Shown: piece by piece, positions 43,328-55,094 of the stretch
Layout: each line of letters opens with the position of its first letter
Position numbering within the stretch: position 1 is the stretch's first letter
NCBI RefSeq assembly: GCF_018499505.1
Contig: NZ_JAHDAC010000003.1
Coordinates: 62,001-126,000 of the forward strand
Length of the DNA stretch: 64,000 nucleotides
Direction of reading: 5' to 3'
Origin: Streptococcus parasanguinis
GTDB taxonomy: Bacteria > Bacillota > Bacilli > Lactobacillales > Streptococcaceae
Made by a program: the position numbers and the translations under genes
The notes under the pieces: generated by a model
What the model was told of the DNA's origin: nothing
Seen by the model: the letters and a program-made list of their open reading frames with translations, nothing else
Databases searched by the model: none

Positions 43328-45235
43328 ATGGATAGAAGCACAGACTTATGGACATTTGGAAGAGGGGATAATTTCCATCTTCAAGAGTACTTAGGAGCTC
43401 ACAAGGAAACAAGGGGAGAACAAGAAGGCTTTACCTTCCGTGTTTGGGCTCCCAATGCTCAGGCGGTGGATCTGATTGGTGATTTCACTGATTGGGAAGC
43501 TCGTAAAATTCCAATGGTTCGTAATGAAGGAGGCGTCTGGGAAGTCTTCTGTTCCGATGCAAAAGAGGGAGATATATACAAGTATTTGGTGACTCGACAA
43601 AATGGTCATCAGGTGCAAAAAATCGATCCTCTAGCATTATGGATGGAAAAGAGACCCAATACAGGATCTATTATTAAGACGATTCCAGAGAAAAACTGGA
43701 AAGATGGTCTCTGGAGAGCGCGCCGCAAAAAACTTGGTTTTAAGGAACGACCTGTTAATATTTATGAGGTTCACGCAGGATCGTGGAAACGTAATGAGGA
43801 TCACAGTTCCTATACCTTCAAACAACTAAAAGAAGAATTGATTCCATATTTGGTGGAGATGAACTACACCCACGTGGAATTTATGCCAGTGATGGCCCAT
43901 CCATTGGGCTTGAGTTGGGGCTATCAGCTCATGGGATATTTTGCACTCGAGCAGACTTATGGTAGCCCAGAAGAGTTTCAAGACTTCGTGGAAGAATGCC
44001 ACCTCAACAATATCGGAGTGATCGTGGATTGGGTACCAGGACATTTCATTATCAATGATGATGCCTTGGCTTATTATGATGGAACACCAACCTTTGAATA
44101 CCAGGATGAACATCGTGCTCATAACTACGGATGGGGAGCTTTGAACTTCGACTTAGGAAAGAATCAAGTCCAGTCATTCTTGATTTCTAGTTTGAAGTTT
44201 TGGATTGATACCTATCATTTAGATGGGATTCGGGTCGATGCTGTGAGCAATATGCTCTATCTTGACTACGATAGTGGTCCATGGACACCAAATATTGATG
44301 GTGGAAACCTCAACTACGAAGGCGTTCATTTCCTTAGACGTTTGAATGCGATTATCAAGAACGAACACCCAGATATCATGATGATTGCAGAAGAAAGTTC
44401 TGCTGGTCAAAAGATCACGGGTCCTGAAGAAGAAGGTGGACTTGGCTTTGACTATAAATGGAATATGGGTTGGATGAATGATATCCTTCGATTCTACGAA
44501 GAAGATCCCATCTACCGGAAATTTGACTTTAACCTGGTAACCTTTAGTTTCATGTATGCATTTTCTGAAAACTTCTTACTACCATTTTCACACGATGAAG
44601 TGGTGCATGGTAAGAAGAGTTTGATGCATAAGATGTGGGGAGATCGTTACAATCAATTTGCTGGACTCCGTAACCTCTTGACCTATCAGATTTGCCATCC
44701 AGGTAAGAAATTACTCTTTATGGGTTCAGAATTTGGTCAATTTTTGGAATGGAAGTCAGAAGAGCAACTGGAATGGGGCAATCTAGAGGATGAAATGAAT
44801 GCTAAGATGCGTCGTTTCACTTCTCAGCTCAATCATTTCTACAAAGAACACAAGGAATTGTGGGAGATTGATGATAGCTTTGATGGCTTAGAGATTATTG
44901 ATGCAGATAACCGGGATCAGAGCGTCTTGTCTATGATCCGGAAAAATCGTAAAGGCGATCTTTTGGTGTGCGTCTTCAATATGGCACCAGTAGAACGCAA
45001 GGACTTTACGATTGGTGTGCCTGTATCAGCGGTCTATGAAGAAATTTGGAATACAGAATTAGAAGAATGGGGAGGTGTCTGGAAAGAGCACAATCCGACA
45101 GTTCAGTCTCAAGATGGACTGTGGAAGGATTATGAACAAACTTTGACCTTTACTTTGCCGGCTTTAGGGGCTAGCATTTGGAAGGTGAAACGGAAGGTTC
45201 GCAAAACGAAATCTAAAACATCAGATAAAAAATGA
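43328..45235 (+). CDS. glgB: 1,4-alpha-glucan branching enzyme
   Basis: A 635-residue GH13 enzyme that adds alpha-1,6 branches to glycogen. An N-terminal carbohydrate-binding domain ([20 protein letters not shown]) precedes the (beta/alpha)8 barrel. Catalytic residues are Asp304 in [12 protein letters not shown], Glu355 in IAEESSAG and the Asp in [11 protein letters not shown]-terminal beta domain and a short basic tail end the protein. It heads the operon glgBCDA with an AAAGAGG ribosome-binding site; CcpA probably controls it. Confidence 0.97.
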   Translation: MDRSTDLWTFGRGDNFHLQEYLGAHKETRGEQEGFTFRVWAPNAQAVDLIGDFTDWEARKIPMVRNEGGVWEVFCSDAKEGDIYKYLVTRQNGHQVQKIDPLALWMEKRPNTGSIIKTIPEKNWKDGLWRARRKKLGFKERPVNIYEVHAGSWKRNEDHSSYTFKQLKEELIPYLVEMNYTHVEFMPVMAHPLGLSWGYQLMGYFALEQTYGSPEEFQDFVEECHLNNIGVIVDWVPGHFIINDDALAYYDGTPTFEYQDEHRAHNYGWGALNFDLGKNQVQSFLISSLKFWIDTYHLDGIRVDAVSNMLYLDYDSGPWTPNIDGGNLNYEGVHFLRRLNAIIKNEHPDIMMIAEESSAGQKITGPEEEGGLGFDYKWNMGWMNDILRFYEEDPIYRKFDFNLVTFSFMYAFSENFLLPFSHDEVVHGKKSLMHKMWGDRYNQFAGLRNLLTYQICHPGKKLLFMGSEFGQFLEWKSEEQLEWGNLEDEMNAKMRRFTSQLNHFYKEHKELWEIDDSFDGLEIIDADNRDQSVLSMIRKNRKGDLLVCVFNMAPVERKDFTIGVPVSAVYEEIWNTELEEWGGVWKEHNPTVQSQDGLWKDYEQTLTFTLPALGASIWKVKRKVRKTKSKTSDKK

Positions 45236-45285
45236 TGATCGGTTGACTCTAAGGGAGTCCAAGCTTTAAAAAGAGGAAGTAGTCA

Positions 45286-46428
45286 ATGAAGAATGAAATG
45301 CTCGCTTTAATTCTTGCCGGAGGGCAAGGAACACGTCTTGGAAAATTAACCAAAAACATCGCGAAACCTGCGGTTCAATTTGGTGGGCGCTATCGGATTA
45401 TCGATTTTGCTCTCTCAAACTGTGCTAACTCAGGAATTCACAATGTTGGTGTGATTACACAGTATCAACCACTTGCCCTTAACAGCCATATTGGGAATGG
45501 TTCCAGCTGGGGCTTGGATGGAATCAATACAGGGGTGTCTATTCTCCAACCTTATTCAGCTAGTGAAGGAAATCGGTGGTTCGAAGGAACTAGTCATGCG
45601 ATTCTTCAAAATATCGACTATATTGATAGCATCAATCCGGAATATGTCTTAATTCTATCTGGGGACCACATCTACAAGATGGATTATGATGACATGCTTC
45701 AATCGCATAAGGATAATAATGCGAGCTTAACTGTTGCCGTCCTAGATGTACCTTTGAAGGAAGCAAGTCGTTTTGGAATCATGAATACAGATGCCAATAA
45801 TCGGATTGTCGAATTTGAAGAAAAACCAGCTGAACCAAAATCAACTAAGGCTTCCATGGGGATTTACATCTTTGACTGGGCTCGTCTGCGCAATATGTTA
45901 GTTGCTGCTGAGAAGAGCGATATCGATATGTCAGACTTCGGTAAAAATGTCATTCCAACGTATCTAGAATCAGGCGAAAGTGTTTATGCTTATGAATTCA
46001 ATGGTTATTGGAAAGACGTTGGTACGATTGAGTCTCTTTGGGAAGCCAATATGGAATATATCGATCCAAATAATGCCTTGGATAGTCGCGATCGTCACTG
46101 GAAAATCTATTCACGCAACCTTATTTCACCACCAAACTTCTTTGGGGAACATGCTCACATCGAAGATTCTCTTGTAGTCGATGGTTGTTTGGTAGACGGT
46201 ACAGTCAAACACTCCATCTTATCAACAGAAGCTCAAGTTCGTGAAGGAGCAGTTGTTGAAGATGCTGTCGTGATGAGCAATGCCATTATCGGTAAAGGAG
46301 CTGTCGTGAAACGCGCGATTATCGGAGAAGGTGCAGTCATTGCAGAAGGTGTCGTGATTGATGGAACAGAGGAAGTACAAGTTGTCGGTTACAATGAAAA
46401 AGTGGGGGTAGCAACAGATGAAGATTGA
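45286..46428 (+). CDS. glgC: Glucose-1-phosphate adenylyltransferase, catalytic subunit
   Basis: A 380-residue nucleotidyltransferase that makes ADP-glucose for glycogen. The nucleotide-binding N-terminus is [15 protein letters not shown], and the sugar-binding motifs GDHIYKMDY and EFEEKPAEP are intact. The C-terminal left-handed beta-helix shows its hexapeptide pattern ([19 protein letters not shown]). It pairs with GlgD, as in Bacillus and streptococci. The last 11 bases overlap glgD. Confidence 0.97.
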   Translation: MKNEMLALILAGGQGTRLGKLTKNIAKPAVQFGGRYRIIDFALSNCANSGIHNVGVITQYQPLALNSHIGNGSSWGLDGINTGVSILQPYSASEGNRWFEGTSHAILQNIDYIDSINPEYVLILSGDHIYKMDYDDMLQSHKDNNASLTVAVLDVPLKEASRFGIMNTDANNRIVEFEEKPAEPKSTKASMGIYIFDWARLRNMLVAAEKSDIDMSDFGKNVIPTYLESGESVYAYEFNGYWKDVGTIESLWEANMEYIDPNNALDSRDRHWKIYSRNLISPPNFFGEHAHIEDSLVVDGCLVDGTVKHSILSTEAQVREGAVVEDAVVMSNAIIGKGAVVKRAIIGEGAVIAEGVVIDGTEEVQVVGYNEKVGVATDED

Positions 46429-47554
46429 TAAATATTCAGCCATTTTAGGAAATACAGTTGGGTATCATGATATGTCCACTTTGACCAGCCATCGTCCGGT
46501 AGCATCCCTGCCATTTGATGGGAAATACCGCTTGATTGACTTCCCGTTGTCTAGTCTTGCGAATGCTGGTATTCGTAGTGTTTTTGGGATTTTCCAACAA
46601 GAAAATATTAGTTCGGTCTTTGACCATATTCGTTCAGGTCGTGAATGGGGCTTGTCTACTTTATTGAGCCACTATTACCTCGGAATCTATAATACTCCAG
46701 TTGAAAATACAACGGTGGGGCCAGAATACTACCAACAATTATTGACTTATTTGAAACGGTCTGGTTCCAACCAAACAGTTGCTTTGAACTGTGATGTCTT
46801 GATGAATATTGACCTCAATCAAGTTTTCCACTTGCATAATAGCGTTGACCGTCCGATTACAGTGGTTTATAAGAAGTTGCATCTTCAAAATATCTCTGAA
46901 GTCAATGCTATCTTGGAAATTGATGAAACAGACCATGTTACAGAGCAAAGACTTTTTGATGGCAAGGATCCTGACGAAGTCTACAACATGTCGACAGATG
47001 TCTTTATTGTGGATACTCCTTGGTTGATTGAAAAAATTGAAGAAGAAGCTAAGAAAGAATACCCACAAAAATTGCGCTATATCTTGCGTGATTTGGCGGT
47101 GGGATACAATGCTTTTGCGTTTGAATATACAGGTTACTTAGCCAATATTCATTCAGTTGAATCCTACTATCATGCAAACTTGGATATGTTGGAAAACCAA
47201 AAATTCATGAAGCTCTTTTCACCAAATCAAAAAGTGTATACGAAAGTGAAGAATGAAGAGCCAACGTATTATTCCAAGACTTCACATATTAAAACGTCTC
47301 AATTTGCTTCGGGTAGTATTGTAGAAGGAACCGTTGAACGCTCCGTTGTTTCACGTCGGGTACACCTTCATGAAGGTTCAGAAGTCCGCAGTAGTCTTCT
47401 CTTCCCTGGTGTTGTGATTCATGAAAATGCAATCGTCGAATATGCCATCCTGGATAAGGGTGTCGAAGTCGCTGCTGGTGTGACGATTCGTGGGACAGAA
47501 GAAGCACCTGTCGTGGTTAAAAAAGGAACGATTGTTACAGAGGATATTGTCTAA
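46418..47554 (+). CDS. glgD: Glucose-1-phosphate adenylyltransferase, GlgD subunit
   Basis: A 378-residue paralogue of GlgC. The N-terminal GGxGTRL nucleotide loop is replaced ([19 protein letters not shown]) and the catalytic GDH is changed to NCDVLMNID, so it should be a regulatory or stabilising partner that raises GlgC activity in a heterotetramer. The beta-helix C-terminus is kept ([20 protein letters not shown]). It overlaps glgC by 11 bases and shares one base with the glgA start, so translation of all three is coupled. Confidence 0.95.
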   Translation: MKIDKYSAILGNTVGYHDMSTLTSHRPVASLPFDGKYRLIDFPLSSLANAGIRSVFGIFQQENISSVFDHIRSGREWGLSTLLSHYYLGIYNTPVENTTVGPEYYQQLLTYLKRSGSNQTVALNCDVLMNIDLNQVFHLHNSVDRPITVVYKKLHLQNISEVNAILEIDETDHVTEQRLFDGKDPDEVYNMSTDVFIVDTPWLIEKIEEEAKKEYPQKLRYILRDLAVGYNAFAFEYTGYLANIHSVESYYHANLDMLENQKFMKLFSPNQKVYTKVKNEEPTYYSKTSHIKTSQFASGSIVEGTVERSVVSRRVHLHEGSEVRSSLLFPGVVIHENAIVEYAILDKGVEVAAGVTIRGTEEAPVVVKKGTIVTEDIV

Positions 47555-48981
47555 TGAAACTATTATTTGTTGCAGCTGAAGGAGCACCGTTTTCAAAAAC
47601 AGGTGGTTTGGGAGACGTTATTGGCGCCCTTCCTAAATCCTTAGCGAAAAGTGGTCATGATGTGCGCGTGATCCTCCCTTACTATGATATGGTAGAGGCT
47701 AAGTTTGGAGATCAAATCGAAGATGTCTTGCATTTTGAGACCAAGGTTGGCTGGAGAAGTCAATATGTGGGTGTGAAACGCATTGTGCGCGATGGAGTCA
47801 CCTTTTACTTTATTGATAACCAACATTATTTCTTTAGGGGCCATGTGTATGGTGACTTTGATGATGGTGAACGCTTTGCCTTCTTCCAGCTCGCGGCCTT
47901 AGAAACGATGGAACGGGTTGACTTCATTCCAGATGTTCTTCATGCCCATGATTACCATACAGCGATGATTCCTTTCTTGCTGAAGGAAAAATACCGTTGG
48001 ATTCAAGCTTATCATGGAATTAAAACAGTATTGACTATCCATAATTTGGAATTCCAAGGTCAGTTCGACCCAGGAATGTTATGGGACCTATTCGGAGTTG
48101 GATTTGAACGCTATGCAGATGGAACTCTTCGGTGGAATGATTGCCTGAACTGGATGAAAGCCGGCATTCTATATGCTGACCGTGTGACAACTGTTTCTCC
48201 TAGCTATGCGCATGAGATTATGACTGCTGAATATGGTTGTGGCTTGGATCAGATCCTTCGGATGGAGTCTGGCAAGGTGACCGGAATTGTTAACGGGATT
48301 GATGCGGATCTGTATAATCCTGAAACGGATCCACTCTTGACGTATCATTTCAGTCTCTCAGATCTTTCAGGTAAAGCAGCTAGCAAACGAGCTCTTCAAG
48401 AACGTGTCGGTCTACCTGTTCGCGATGATGTTCCTTTGTTTGGGATCGTCTCTCGTTTGACACGTCAAAAAGGTTTTGATGTGGTGGTAGAAGAGTTGCA
48501 TCAACTTTTGCAAAAGGATATTCAGATTGTCTTGCTGGGGACAGGAGATCCTGGATTTGAAAATGCCTTTGCTTGGTTTGGTCAAGCCTACCCAGATAAA
48601 CTTTCAGCGAATATCACATTTGATGTCCAATTGGCTCAAGAAATCTATGCAGCGTCAGATGTCTTCTTGATGCCAAGCCGCTTTGAACCATGTGGCCTTT
48701 CTCAAATGATGGCCATGCGTTATGGAACCCTTCCTTTGGTGCATGAAGTCGGCGGACTTCGTGATACGGTTCAACCGTTTAATGCTATTGATAGAAGTGG
48801 AACAGGCTTTAGCTTCAATAATTTGTCAGGCTATTGGTTTAACTGGGCAGTTGATGAAGCCTTGGCTGTCTACTACAATGACAAACAGGCTTGGTATGGT
48901 CTCCAAGAGCAAGCTATGACTCGTGACTTCTCATGGGATACGGCTAGTCAACGATACAATGATTTGTACCAATCCTTATAA
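47554..48981 (+). CDS. glgA: Glycogen synthase (ADP-glucose type)
   Basis: A 475-residue GT5 enzyme that extends alpha-1,4 glucan chains from ADP-glucose. The [14 protein letters not shown] loop binds the donor. The C-terminal Rossmann domain carries [12 protein letters not shown] and the EX7E motif region [15 protein letters not shown]. Length is typical. Last gene of glgBCDA; a glgP phosphorylase gene, which follows in several relatives, is absent here, since the terminator and the M26 gene come next. Confidence 0.96.
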   Translation: MKLLFVAAEGAPFSKTGGLGDVIGALPKSLAKSGHDVRVILPYYDMVEAKFGDQIEDVLHFETKVGWRSQYVGVKRIVRDGVTFYFIDNQHYFFRGHVYGDFDDGERFAFFQLAALETMERVDFIPDVLHAHDYHTAMIPFLLKEKYRWIQAYHGIKTVLTIHNLEFQGQFDPGMLWDLFGVGFERYADGTLRWNDCLNWMKAGILYADRVTTVSPSYAHEIMTAEYGCGLDQILRMESGKVTGIVNGIDADLYNPETDPLLTYHFSLSDLSGKAASKRALQERVGLPVRDDVPLFGIVSRLTRQKGFDVVVEELHQLLQKDIQIVLLGTGDPGFENAFAWFGQAYPDKLSANITFDVQLAQEIYAASDVFLMPSRFEPCGLSQMMAMRYGTLPLVHEVGGLRDTVQPFNAIDRSGTGFSFNNLSGYWFNWAVDEALAVYYNDKQAWYGLQEQAMTRDFSWDTASQRYNDLYQSL

Positions 48982-48996
48982 ATAGATCTATGATAC

Positions 48997-49020
48997 AAAC
49001 GCCTTTCGAGGCGTTTTTTT
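48997..49020 (+). terminator. Terminator of glgBCDA
   Basis: Stem AAACGCCT (48997-49004) with AGGCGTTT (49009-49016) and a T7 tract. Confidence 0.92.
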
Positions 49021-49073
49021 GTGTTGCTTTCTTCCTATAAAGAGAACGGTTTATTTTTTTGAGTTTTAGAGCT

Positions 49074-49082
49074 TGCTAAAAT
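49074..49082 (+). promoter_or_regulatory. Likely promoter of the M26 protease gene
   Basis: Extended -10 TG-C-TAAAAT (49074-49082); -35 weak. About 125 bases of leader follow, with short GC-rich inverted segments (CCCGGG at 49119, CCCTGCTCGAGGG at 49173) and no standard riboswitch I can name. Confidence 0.5.
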
Positions 49083-49215
49083 AGAAGAAAAAAGATAAGA
49101 TAGGTAAAGGTAAAAAATCCCGGGAAGGTTCTTATTTCTGGAAAGGATCCCAGCCTCTCTAAAAATAATCAGGTCCCTGCTCGAGGGTTAAATATTACTA
49201 TATAGGAATTTTAGG

Positions 49216-52200
49216 ATGAAAAAAGCGAAACAAACGTTTGAAAAAATGACCAAATATTCGATTCGGAAATTATCTGTCGGTGTTGGTCCGGTGGCCATTG
49301 GAGCCTTTTTATTAGGAGGAAGCTTGTTAGGAGCTCGTCCTGTCCAAGCTGATCAGATGACTCTACCTGCTCATGTGCACTTAGGATATGTGACAGAAGA
49401 AGAGCTGACTGCTGAAGAAAAAGCACAGGTGATTCATGCAATCCCTGAAGAGTATCAAAATGAAGATACTTTCTATCTCGTCTATAAGAAGAAGGAAGCA
49501 ATTCAGTCGGTTCTTCCTCAAACAGGAAGTCAGGAAGTTGCCCTCTTTGGCCTAAGTTTAGCTACAGCTTCCTTTGCGGTCCTCTTACTCTCTAAAAAGC
49601 ACCGGAAGAAGGTCATGGGCGTCCTTTTGATTGGAGCCATGGGACAAAGTCTTCTACTTCCAGTTGAAGTCGCATCCCTACAAAATCAAGTTTTGCGCGC
49701 CTATAATCAGGATCTTGCGATCGCATCGAGCAAAGATCTTGCAAATGGCGTGATTCAAATTGACGGCTATGACTATATTGGTTATCTGCGCTACCCGTCA
49801 GTCCAAAAGACGAGCTTACAAGAGCCAAAGGCTATGCAGGAAACGAAACCTTCTGTAGAAGGAACGATCAAAACAAGTACAGGTATTCCACAAGTGGAAG
49901 CACAAGCGCGTGTGACCCCAGAAGTCGCTCCAGCCTTTCCTCAAGTTGAAAAACCAAGCCTGGAAGTCTCTACTGAGCCTGTGCCATTTGAAACTGTCAA
50001 CCAAGCTGATCCTACATTAGCCAAAGGGCAAACCAAGGTGCTGACTGCTGGTCAAAATGGGGAGCGGACCCTATTGACGGAAGTGAGTGTGGTAGATGGA
50101 CAAGAAGTTCGCAGAGTAGTTGAAAGCAAGGTCACTAAAGAACCAGTTTCACAAATTCTTGCTGTCGGGACAAAAGAAGATGTCCAACCAACCCCTCAAC
50201 CCAGCCCTTCTCCAGTTGTAACGGCTAAGGGGACACAAGAAGAAGGTCACGTCGGCGAAGCCCCTATTCAACCGGAGAACCCAACCTATACAGGTGTGGT
50301 GGAAGCCAAGGGGACACAGGAAGAAGGTCATGTCGGTGAAGCTCCTGTTCAACCGGAGAACCCAACCTATACAGGTGTAGTAGAAGCCAAGGGAACACAG
50401 GAAGAAGGCCATGTCGGCGAAGCCCCTATTCAACCGGAGAACCCAACCTATACAGGTGTGGTGGAAGCCAAGGGGACACAGGAAGAAGGCCATGTGGGAG
50501 AAGCTCCCGTTCAACCGGAGAATCCAACCTATCAAGTTACGGAAGGGACGGTAACAGAGACAGAAACGGTAATCCTTCCATATGAAACAGAGTATGTAAC
50601 GGATGCCAATCGTTACACCGATGAAGAAAGCCTTCTTCAGAAAGGCGAGGCTGGTAGTCAGGAAATTCGCCGTGTTTATAAAACAGTCAATGGTGAGAAA
50701 GTTGGAGAGCCCCTCAGCACAACCACTGAAACGGTCAAAGCTCCTGTGACAGAAAAAATTAGTCGTGGGACCAAGGCTATTGAAGGCCAAACAGAGGAAG
50801 TTGCTTTTGAAGAAATTCCATTTAAGACGGTAACCGAACAAGATGCCACCTTGCTAAAAGGAACTGAAATGGTTTCTCAAGCAGGTAAGAATGGGAAGAA
50901 GAAAATCACCAAGGTCTACAAGACCATCAAGGGAGTTAAGACAACGGATGCTCCTACCGTTTCTGAGGAAGTAGTTGAACAGGCCCAAGATCAGATCATT
51001 CAACAAGGGACCAAAGAACTTGACAAGCCAACCTTGACTTTGACCCAGGTCGATAAGGAAGAATTGAAGCGCAGTGCTAAAGCTACTTATCATTTGGATA
51101 AACCAGACGGTGTGACCATCAAGTCCATCCAGGCTGTATTGAAGAAGGGTGATCAAGTGGTGAAAACCCTGACCCTTTCAGAGACGGACTTGGCAGCTGC
51201 TTTAGCGGACTTGGACTACTACAAGGATTATACGCTCGCAACGACCATGGTCTATGACCGTGGAAATGGGGATGAAGAAGAAGTTCTCAAGGAAGAACCA
51301 CTGAGAATTGATCTTAAAAAAGTTGAAATCAAAAATATCAAGGAAACCAGTCTGATTAGCGTGGATGACCAAGGCCTTGAGACCGATAGCAGCCTCTTGT
51401 CTGAAACACCATCAGATGTGAAGCCTTACTACTTAAAGGTCACTACCCATGATAATAAGGTTACAAAACTAGCCGTTGATAAAATTGAAGAAGTAACGGT
51501 AGATGGCGCGACCCTCTACAAATTAACAGCCAAAGCTCCTGATCTCATCCAACGGACTGCGGACAACCAGTTCAGTGAGGACTATGTCCACTATATTGCG
51601 AAACCCAAAGCACATGAAGGTGATGTCTATTACAATTTCAACGAACTTGTAAAAGCCATGCAAGCCAATCCGACTGGCACCTTTAAACTGGGTAGCAATA
51701 TGAATGCGGCTAATGTCCAGCCAGCAGGGAAATCCTATGTGACCAATGCCTTCAAAGGAATTTTGGAAAGTATGGATGGAAATAAATTTGCCATCTATAA
51801 CATTACAAGACCATTATTTGGAAACATCGAAGGTGGCTCGGTTAAAAATCTCTTGCTTGAAAATGTTGCGATTGACCTACCTGGGACAGATCGAGTAGCA
51901 CCAATCGCAGGTGTCATCAAAAACAATGCAACTGTTGAGAACGTTAAAGTAACAGGAAGTGTTGTCGGGAACAATGACGTAGCAGGAATTGTCAATAAAA
52001 TTGATGGCAGTGGGAAAGTAAGTAATGTCGCCTTTATCGGGAAACTGCACGCTGCGGGTAACAAAGGTGGCTATCTAGCGGGTGTTGTTGGCGAGAACTG
52101 GAAAGGTGTTGTTGAAAAAGCTTACGTTGATGCTGAAATCACTGGGAACAAAGCTAAAGCTGCAGGTTTAGTTTATTCCTCTCAAAATGGAGCAAATAAC

Positions 52201-55089
52201 CATACAGTAGGTAAAGAAGGAGTCCTTAGAAATTCAGTTGCTAAAGGTTCAATTGAACTCAAAGAAGCGGTTCAATCTGGTGGATTACTAGGGACCAACT
52301 GGGCCTTGGGGACTATTGAAGACAACATCACCATGATGAAAGTCAAAACTGGTGAGATGGTCTTTGGACATTCGGATATTGACGCTGATGATTACTTCAC
52401 CTATTCAAGAACCAAGCGCAATTACAGTGTGGAAGGCGTGAGTGAAGGGAAGAAAACCTTTAACAACTCCCGTAAAATCCCAAGCATCTCGCTGGCAGAA
52501 GCTGAGCAGAAAATCGAAGCAATGGGAATCACTGCTGATAAATTTACCAGCAGCAAACCGATTGAAGATACGCTCAATCACCTTGTTAACAAAGACGATC
52601 AATACAAGGCCATCACGGGTTACGATGCGACTCGTGAGCTAGCTTACCGCAATATTACTAAATTGCAACCATTCTACAACAAAGATTGGATTGTCGACCA
52701 AGGGAATAAACTGGTTGCAACGAGTCCTCTCTTGACCAAGGAAGTCTTGTCTGTAACAGCTATGAAGGGCAATGATTTTGTCACGGAACTAGCTGATGCT
52801 GATCACATTCTGATCCATTATGCGGATAAGACAAAAGATATCTTTAGCATTGCACCGAAAGACTCTAAAGTTAAACAAGTCAAAGAGTACAGTGTAGCGG
52901 GGCTCGGTGAAGTGGTCTACACGCCAAATATGGTGGACAAGGACCGGAGCGATCTCATTCATGCGATCGTAGGAAAACTAAGTTCAGTCGAATTGCAATC
53001 GGATCCAATCTACACCCATCTTGGTCGAACTGGTCCAAACAAAGTCAATGCCATTAAGAACCTTTACCTCGAAGAAAGTTTCCAAGAAGTCAAGGACAAT
53101 CTGACTCACTTTGTCAAACAACTGGTTGAAAACCAAGATCATCAGTTGAATACAGATGAAGCTGCCAAACGGGCCCTCATCAAGAAGATTGATGACAACA
53201 AGGCGGCTGTTCTTCTTGGTTTGTCATACCTCAATCGTTATTACGGAGTGAAGTTTGATGATGTCAATCTCAAGCAGCTCATGTTGTTCAAGCCAGACTT
53301 CTATGGGAAGAATGTCGATGTTTTAGACCGCTTGATTGAAATCGGCTCAAAAGAAGATTATATCAAAGGGACTCGTACCCACGATGCCTTCCGAGAAGTC
53401 GTGGCTAAATCGACTCTTTCTGGGAACCTAAATGACTTCCTGAAGTACAATATGGAGCTCTTTACAAGTGATACAGACTTGAATGATTGGTTCATCAAAG
53501 CAACCAAAGACAATGTCTATATTGTGGAGCCTGAGACGACCAATCCAGCGTTCGCATCGGCTAAGCATAGAGCCTATGAGGGCTTAAACAATGATGTTCA
53601 CGGTAAAATGATCTTGCCACTCTTGAACTTAAAAGATGCTCATATGTTCTTGATTTCAACCTATAATACCATGGCCTATAGTTCCTTTGAGAAATATGGC
53701 AAGAATACGGAAGCAGAACGAACTGCCTTCAAAGCGGAAATCGATAAGGTAGCTAAAGGACAACAGAATTACCTAGATTTCTGGTCACGTCTAGCAACGG
53801 ATAAGGTTCGCAATCAACTCTTGAAGAGCAACAATATGGTGCCGACCCCTGTCCTTGATAACCAAAACTACAAGGGCATTAGTACAGACCGTTATGGACA
53901 TACCAACAGTGGCAAGGATGTGGCTCCAATCCGTGAATTGTATGGTCCAACCGATCGTTATCATGCGACAGATTGGCGAATGGGAGCAGTGGCGCGAATT
54001 TACGGAAATCCATATAAAGATGACTCTGTCTTCTTCATGGTGACCGATATGATCAGTGACTTTGGGGTCTCTGCCTTCACGCACGAAACGACGCACGTCA
54101 ATGACCGTATGGTTTACTTAGGTGGTTGGAGACACCGCGAAGGAACTGATATTGAAGCCTTTGCCCAAGGAATGTTGCAAACACCATCCGTATCCAATCC
54201 AAATGGGGAATACAAGGCCTTAGGTATCAACATGGCCTATGAGCGTCCTAACGATGGAAACCAATGGTACAATACCAATCCAAATGATTTGAAGTCACGT
54301 GACGAAATTGATCGGTATATGAAAGGCTATAATGACACTCTTATGCTTCTGGATTACCTAGAAGGAGAAGCCGTCCTCAATAAAGGCAGTCAAGACTTGA
54401 ACAATGCATGGTTCAAGAAGGTTGATAAACAATACCGAGGGGCTAATACCAAGAATCAATTTGATAAGGTGCGTCCTTTGAGTGATGAGGAAAAAGCCAT
54501 CACCTTACATTCAGTAGATGATCTCATCACCAACAACTTCATGACCAATCGTGGTCCTGGAAATGGTGTCTATAATCCATCAGACTTTGGCTCAGCCTAT
54601 GTGACGGTGCCGATGATGACAGGGATCTATGGTGGAAACACCAGTGAAGGGGCTCCTGGAGCCATGTCCTTCAAACACAATACCTTTAGACTCTGGGGCT
54701 ACTATGGTTATGAAAAAGGCTTCTTAGGCTATGCTTCAAACAAGTATAAACAAGAATCCAAACAAGCAGGTCATGCGACTTTAGGGGATGATTACATCAT
54801 TCAAAAGATTTCTGATGGAACATTCAGTACCCTTGAAGACTGGAAGAAAGCCTACTTCAACGAAGTGGTGACCAGTGCTAAAAATGGACTTCAGGCTATT
54901 GAAGTTGATGGGACTACTTATAGCACTTATGATGACTTAAAACAAGCCTTTGCAACTGCGGTTGAAAAAGATCAGGCCAGCTTGAAGAATGGTTCTGTCA
55001 AATTTGACAATACCCTTGCCTTGAAAGAAAAAATCTTTAAGAAATTACTGCAACAAACAGACAGTTTCAAAACGTCTATCTTTAAATAA
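49216..55089 (+). CDS. M26-family zinc metalloprotease (IgA1 protease/ZmpB-like), surface-anchored
   Basis: A 1957-residue secreted protein. A YSIRK signal peptide (YSIRK at 14-18, cleavage near VQA-DQ, 45-47) is followed by an LPQTG sortase motif at residues 100-104, with hydrophobic stretches after it. This N-terminal LPXTG is typical of streptococcal M26 enzymes. Three G5 domains follow (about 256-325, 455-530, 537-605), the first two separated by a 27-residue repeat array (337-440). Then come M26 N-terminal beta repeats (about 800-1130) and the catalytic domain. The zinc site is H1623-E-T-T-H1627 with Glu1647 as third ligand. The substrate (IgA1 or another host protein) cannot be told from sequence. 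The start has AGGA seven bases upstream. No C-terminal LPXTG is present. Confidence 0.93.
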   Translation: MKKAKQTFEKMTKYSIRKLSVGVGPVAIGAFLLGGSLLGARPVQADQMTLPAHVHLGYVTEEELTAEEKAQVIHAIPEEYQNEDTFYLVYKKKEAIQSVLPQTGSQEVALFGLSLATASFAVLLLSKKHRKKVMGVLLIGAMGQSLLLPVEVASLQNQVLRAYNQDLAIASSKDLANGVIQIDGYDYIGYLRYPSVQKTSLQEPKAMQETKPSVEGTIKTSTGIPQVEAQARVTPEVAPAFPQVEKPSLEVSTEPVPFETVNQADPTLAKGQTKVLTAGQNGERTLLTEVSVVDGQEVRRVVESKVTKEPVSQILAVGTKEDVQPTPQPSPSPVVTAKGTQEEGHVGEAPIQPENPTYTGVVEAKGTQEEGHVGEAPVQPENPTYTGVVEAKGTQEEGHVGEAPIQPENPTYTGVVEAKGTQEEGHVGEAPVQPENPTYQVTEGTVTETETVILPYETEYVTDANRYTDEESLLQKGEAGSQEIRRVYKTVNGEKVGEPLSTTTETVKAPVTEKISRGTKAIEGQTEEVAFEEIPFKTVTEQDATLLKGTEMVSQAGKNGKKKITKVYKTIKGVKTTDAPTVSEEVVEQAQDQIIQQGTKELDKPTLTLTQVDKEELKRSAKATYHLDKPDGVTIKSIQAVLKKGDQVVKTLTLSETDLAAALADLDYYKDYTLATTMVYDRGNGDEEEVLKEEPLRIDLKKVEIKNIKETSLISVDDQGLETDSSLLSETPSDVKPYYLKVTTHDNKVTKLAVDKIEEVTVDGATLYKLTAKAPDLIQRTADNQFSEDYVHYIAKPKAHEGDVYYNFNELVKAMQANPTGTFKLGSNMNAANVQPAGKSYVTNAFKGILESMDGNKFAIYNITRPLFGNIEGGSVKNLLLENVAIDLPGTDRVAPIAGVIKNNATVENVKVTGSVVGNNDVAGIVNKIDGSGKVSNVAFIGKLHAAGNKGGYLAGVVGENWKGVVEKAYVDAEITGNKAKAAGLVYSSQNGANNHTVGKEGVLRNSVAKGSIELKEAVQSGGLLGTNWALGTIEDNITMMKVKTGEMVFGHSDIDADDYFTYSRTKRNYSVEGVSEGKKTFNNSRKIPSISLAEAEQKIEAMGITADKFTSSKPIEDTLNHLVNKDDQYKAITGYDATRELAYRNITKLQPFYNKDWIVDQGNKLVATSPLLTKEVLSVTAMKGNDFVTELADADHILIHYADKTKDIFSIAPKDSKVKQVKEYSVAGLGEVVYTPNMVDKDRSDLIHAIVGKLSSVELQSDPIYTHLGRTGPNKVNAIKNLYLEESFQEVKDNLTHFVKQLVENQDHQLNTDEAAKRALIKKIDDNKAAVLLGLSYLNRYYGVKFDDVNLKQLMLFKPDFYGKNVDVLDRLIEIGSKEDYIKGTRTHDAFREVVAKSTLSGNLNDFLKYNMELFTSDTDLNDWFIKATKDNVYIVEPETTNPAFASAKHRAYEGLNNDVHGKMILPLLNLKDAHMFLISTYNTMAYSSFEKYGKNTEAERTAFKAEIDKVAKGQQNYLDFWSRLATDKVRNQLLKSNNMVPTPVLDNQNYKGISTDRYGHTNSGKDVAPIRELYGPTDRYHATDWRMGAVARIYGNPYKDDSVFFMVTDMISDFGVSAFTHETTHVNDRMVYLGGWRHREGTDIEAFAQGMLQTPSVSNPNGEYKALGINMAYERPNDGNQWYNTNPNDLKSRDEIDRYMKGYNDTLMLLDYLEGEAVLNKGSQDLNNAWFKKVDKQYRGANTKNQFDKVRPLSDEEKAITLHSVDDLITNNFMTNRGPGNGVYNPSDFGSAYVTVPMMTGIYGGNTSEGAPGAMSFKHNTFRLWGYYGYEKGFLGYASNKYKQESKQAGHATLGDDYIIQKISDGTFSTLEDWKKAYFNEVVTSAKNGLQAIEVDGTTYSTYDDLKQAFATAVEKDQASLKNGSVKFDNTLALKEKIFKKLLQQTDSFKTSIFK
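50224..50535 (+). repeat. 81-bp coding repeats in the M26 protease gene (four copies)
   Basis: Copies start at 50224, 50305, 50386 and 50467, the last partial; each encodes AKGTQEEGHVGEAP(I/V)QPENP and a TYTGVVE tail. Copies alternate Ile/Val at the same site, and copies 1 and 3 are nearly identical over their second half, pointing to duplication of a 162-bp pair. Confidence 0.95.
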
Positions 55090-55094
55090 TCGAA

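Noticed and set aside
50224..50535. Possible CRISPR-like array
   Set aside because: Repeats are contiguous, in frame and code for protein; no spacers.
50149..50841. 230-residue minus-strand ORF with repeated segments
   Set aside because: Shadow of the repeat array and G5 domains of the M26 gene; its repeats come only from the sense repeats.
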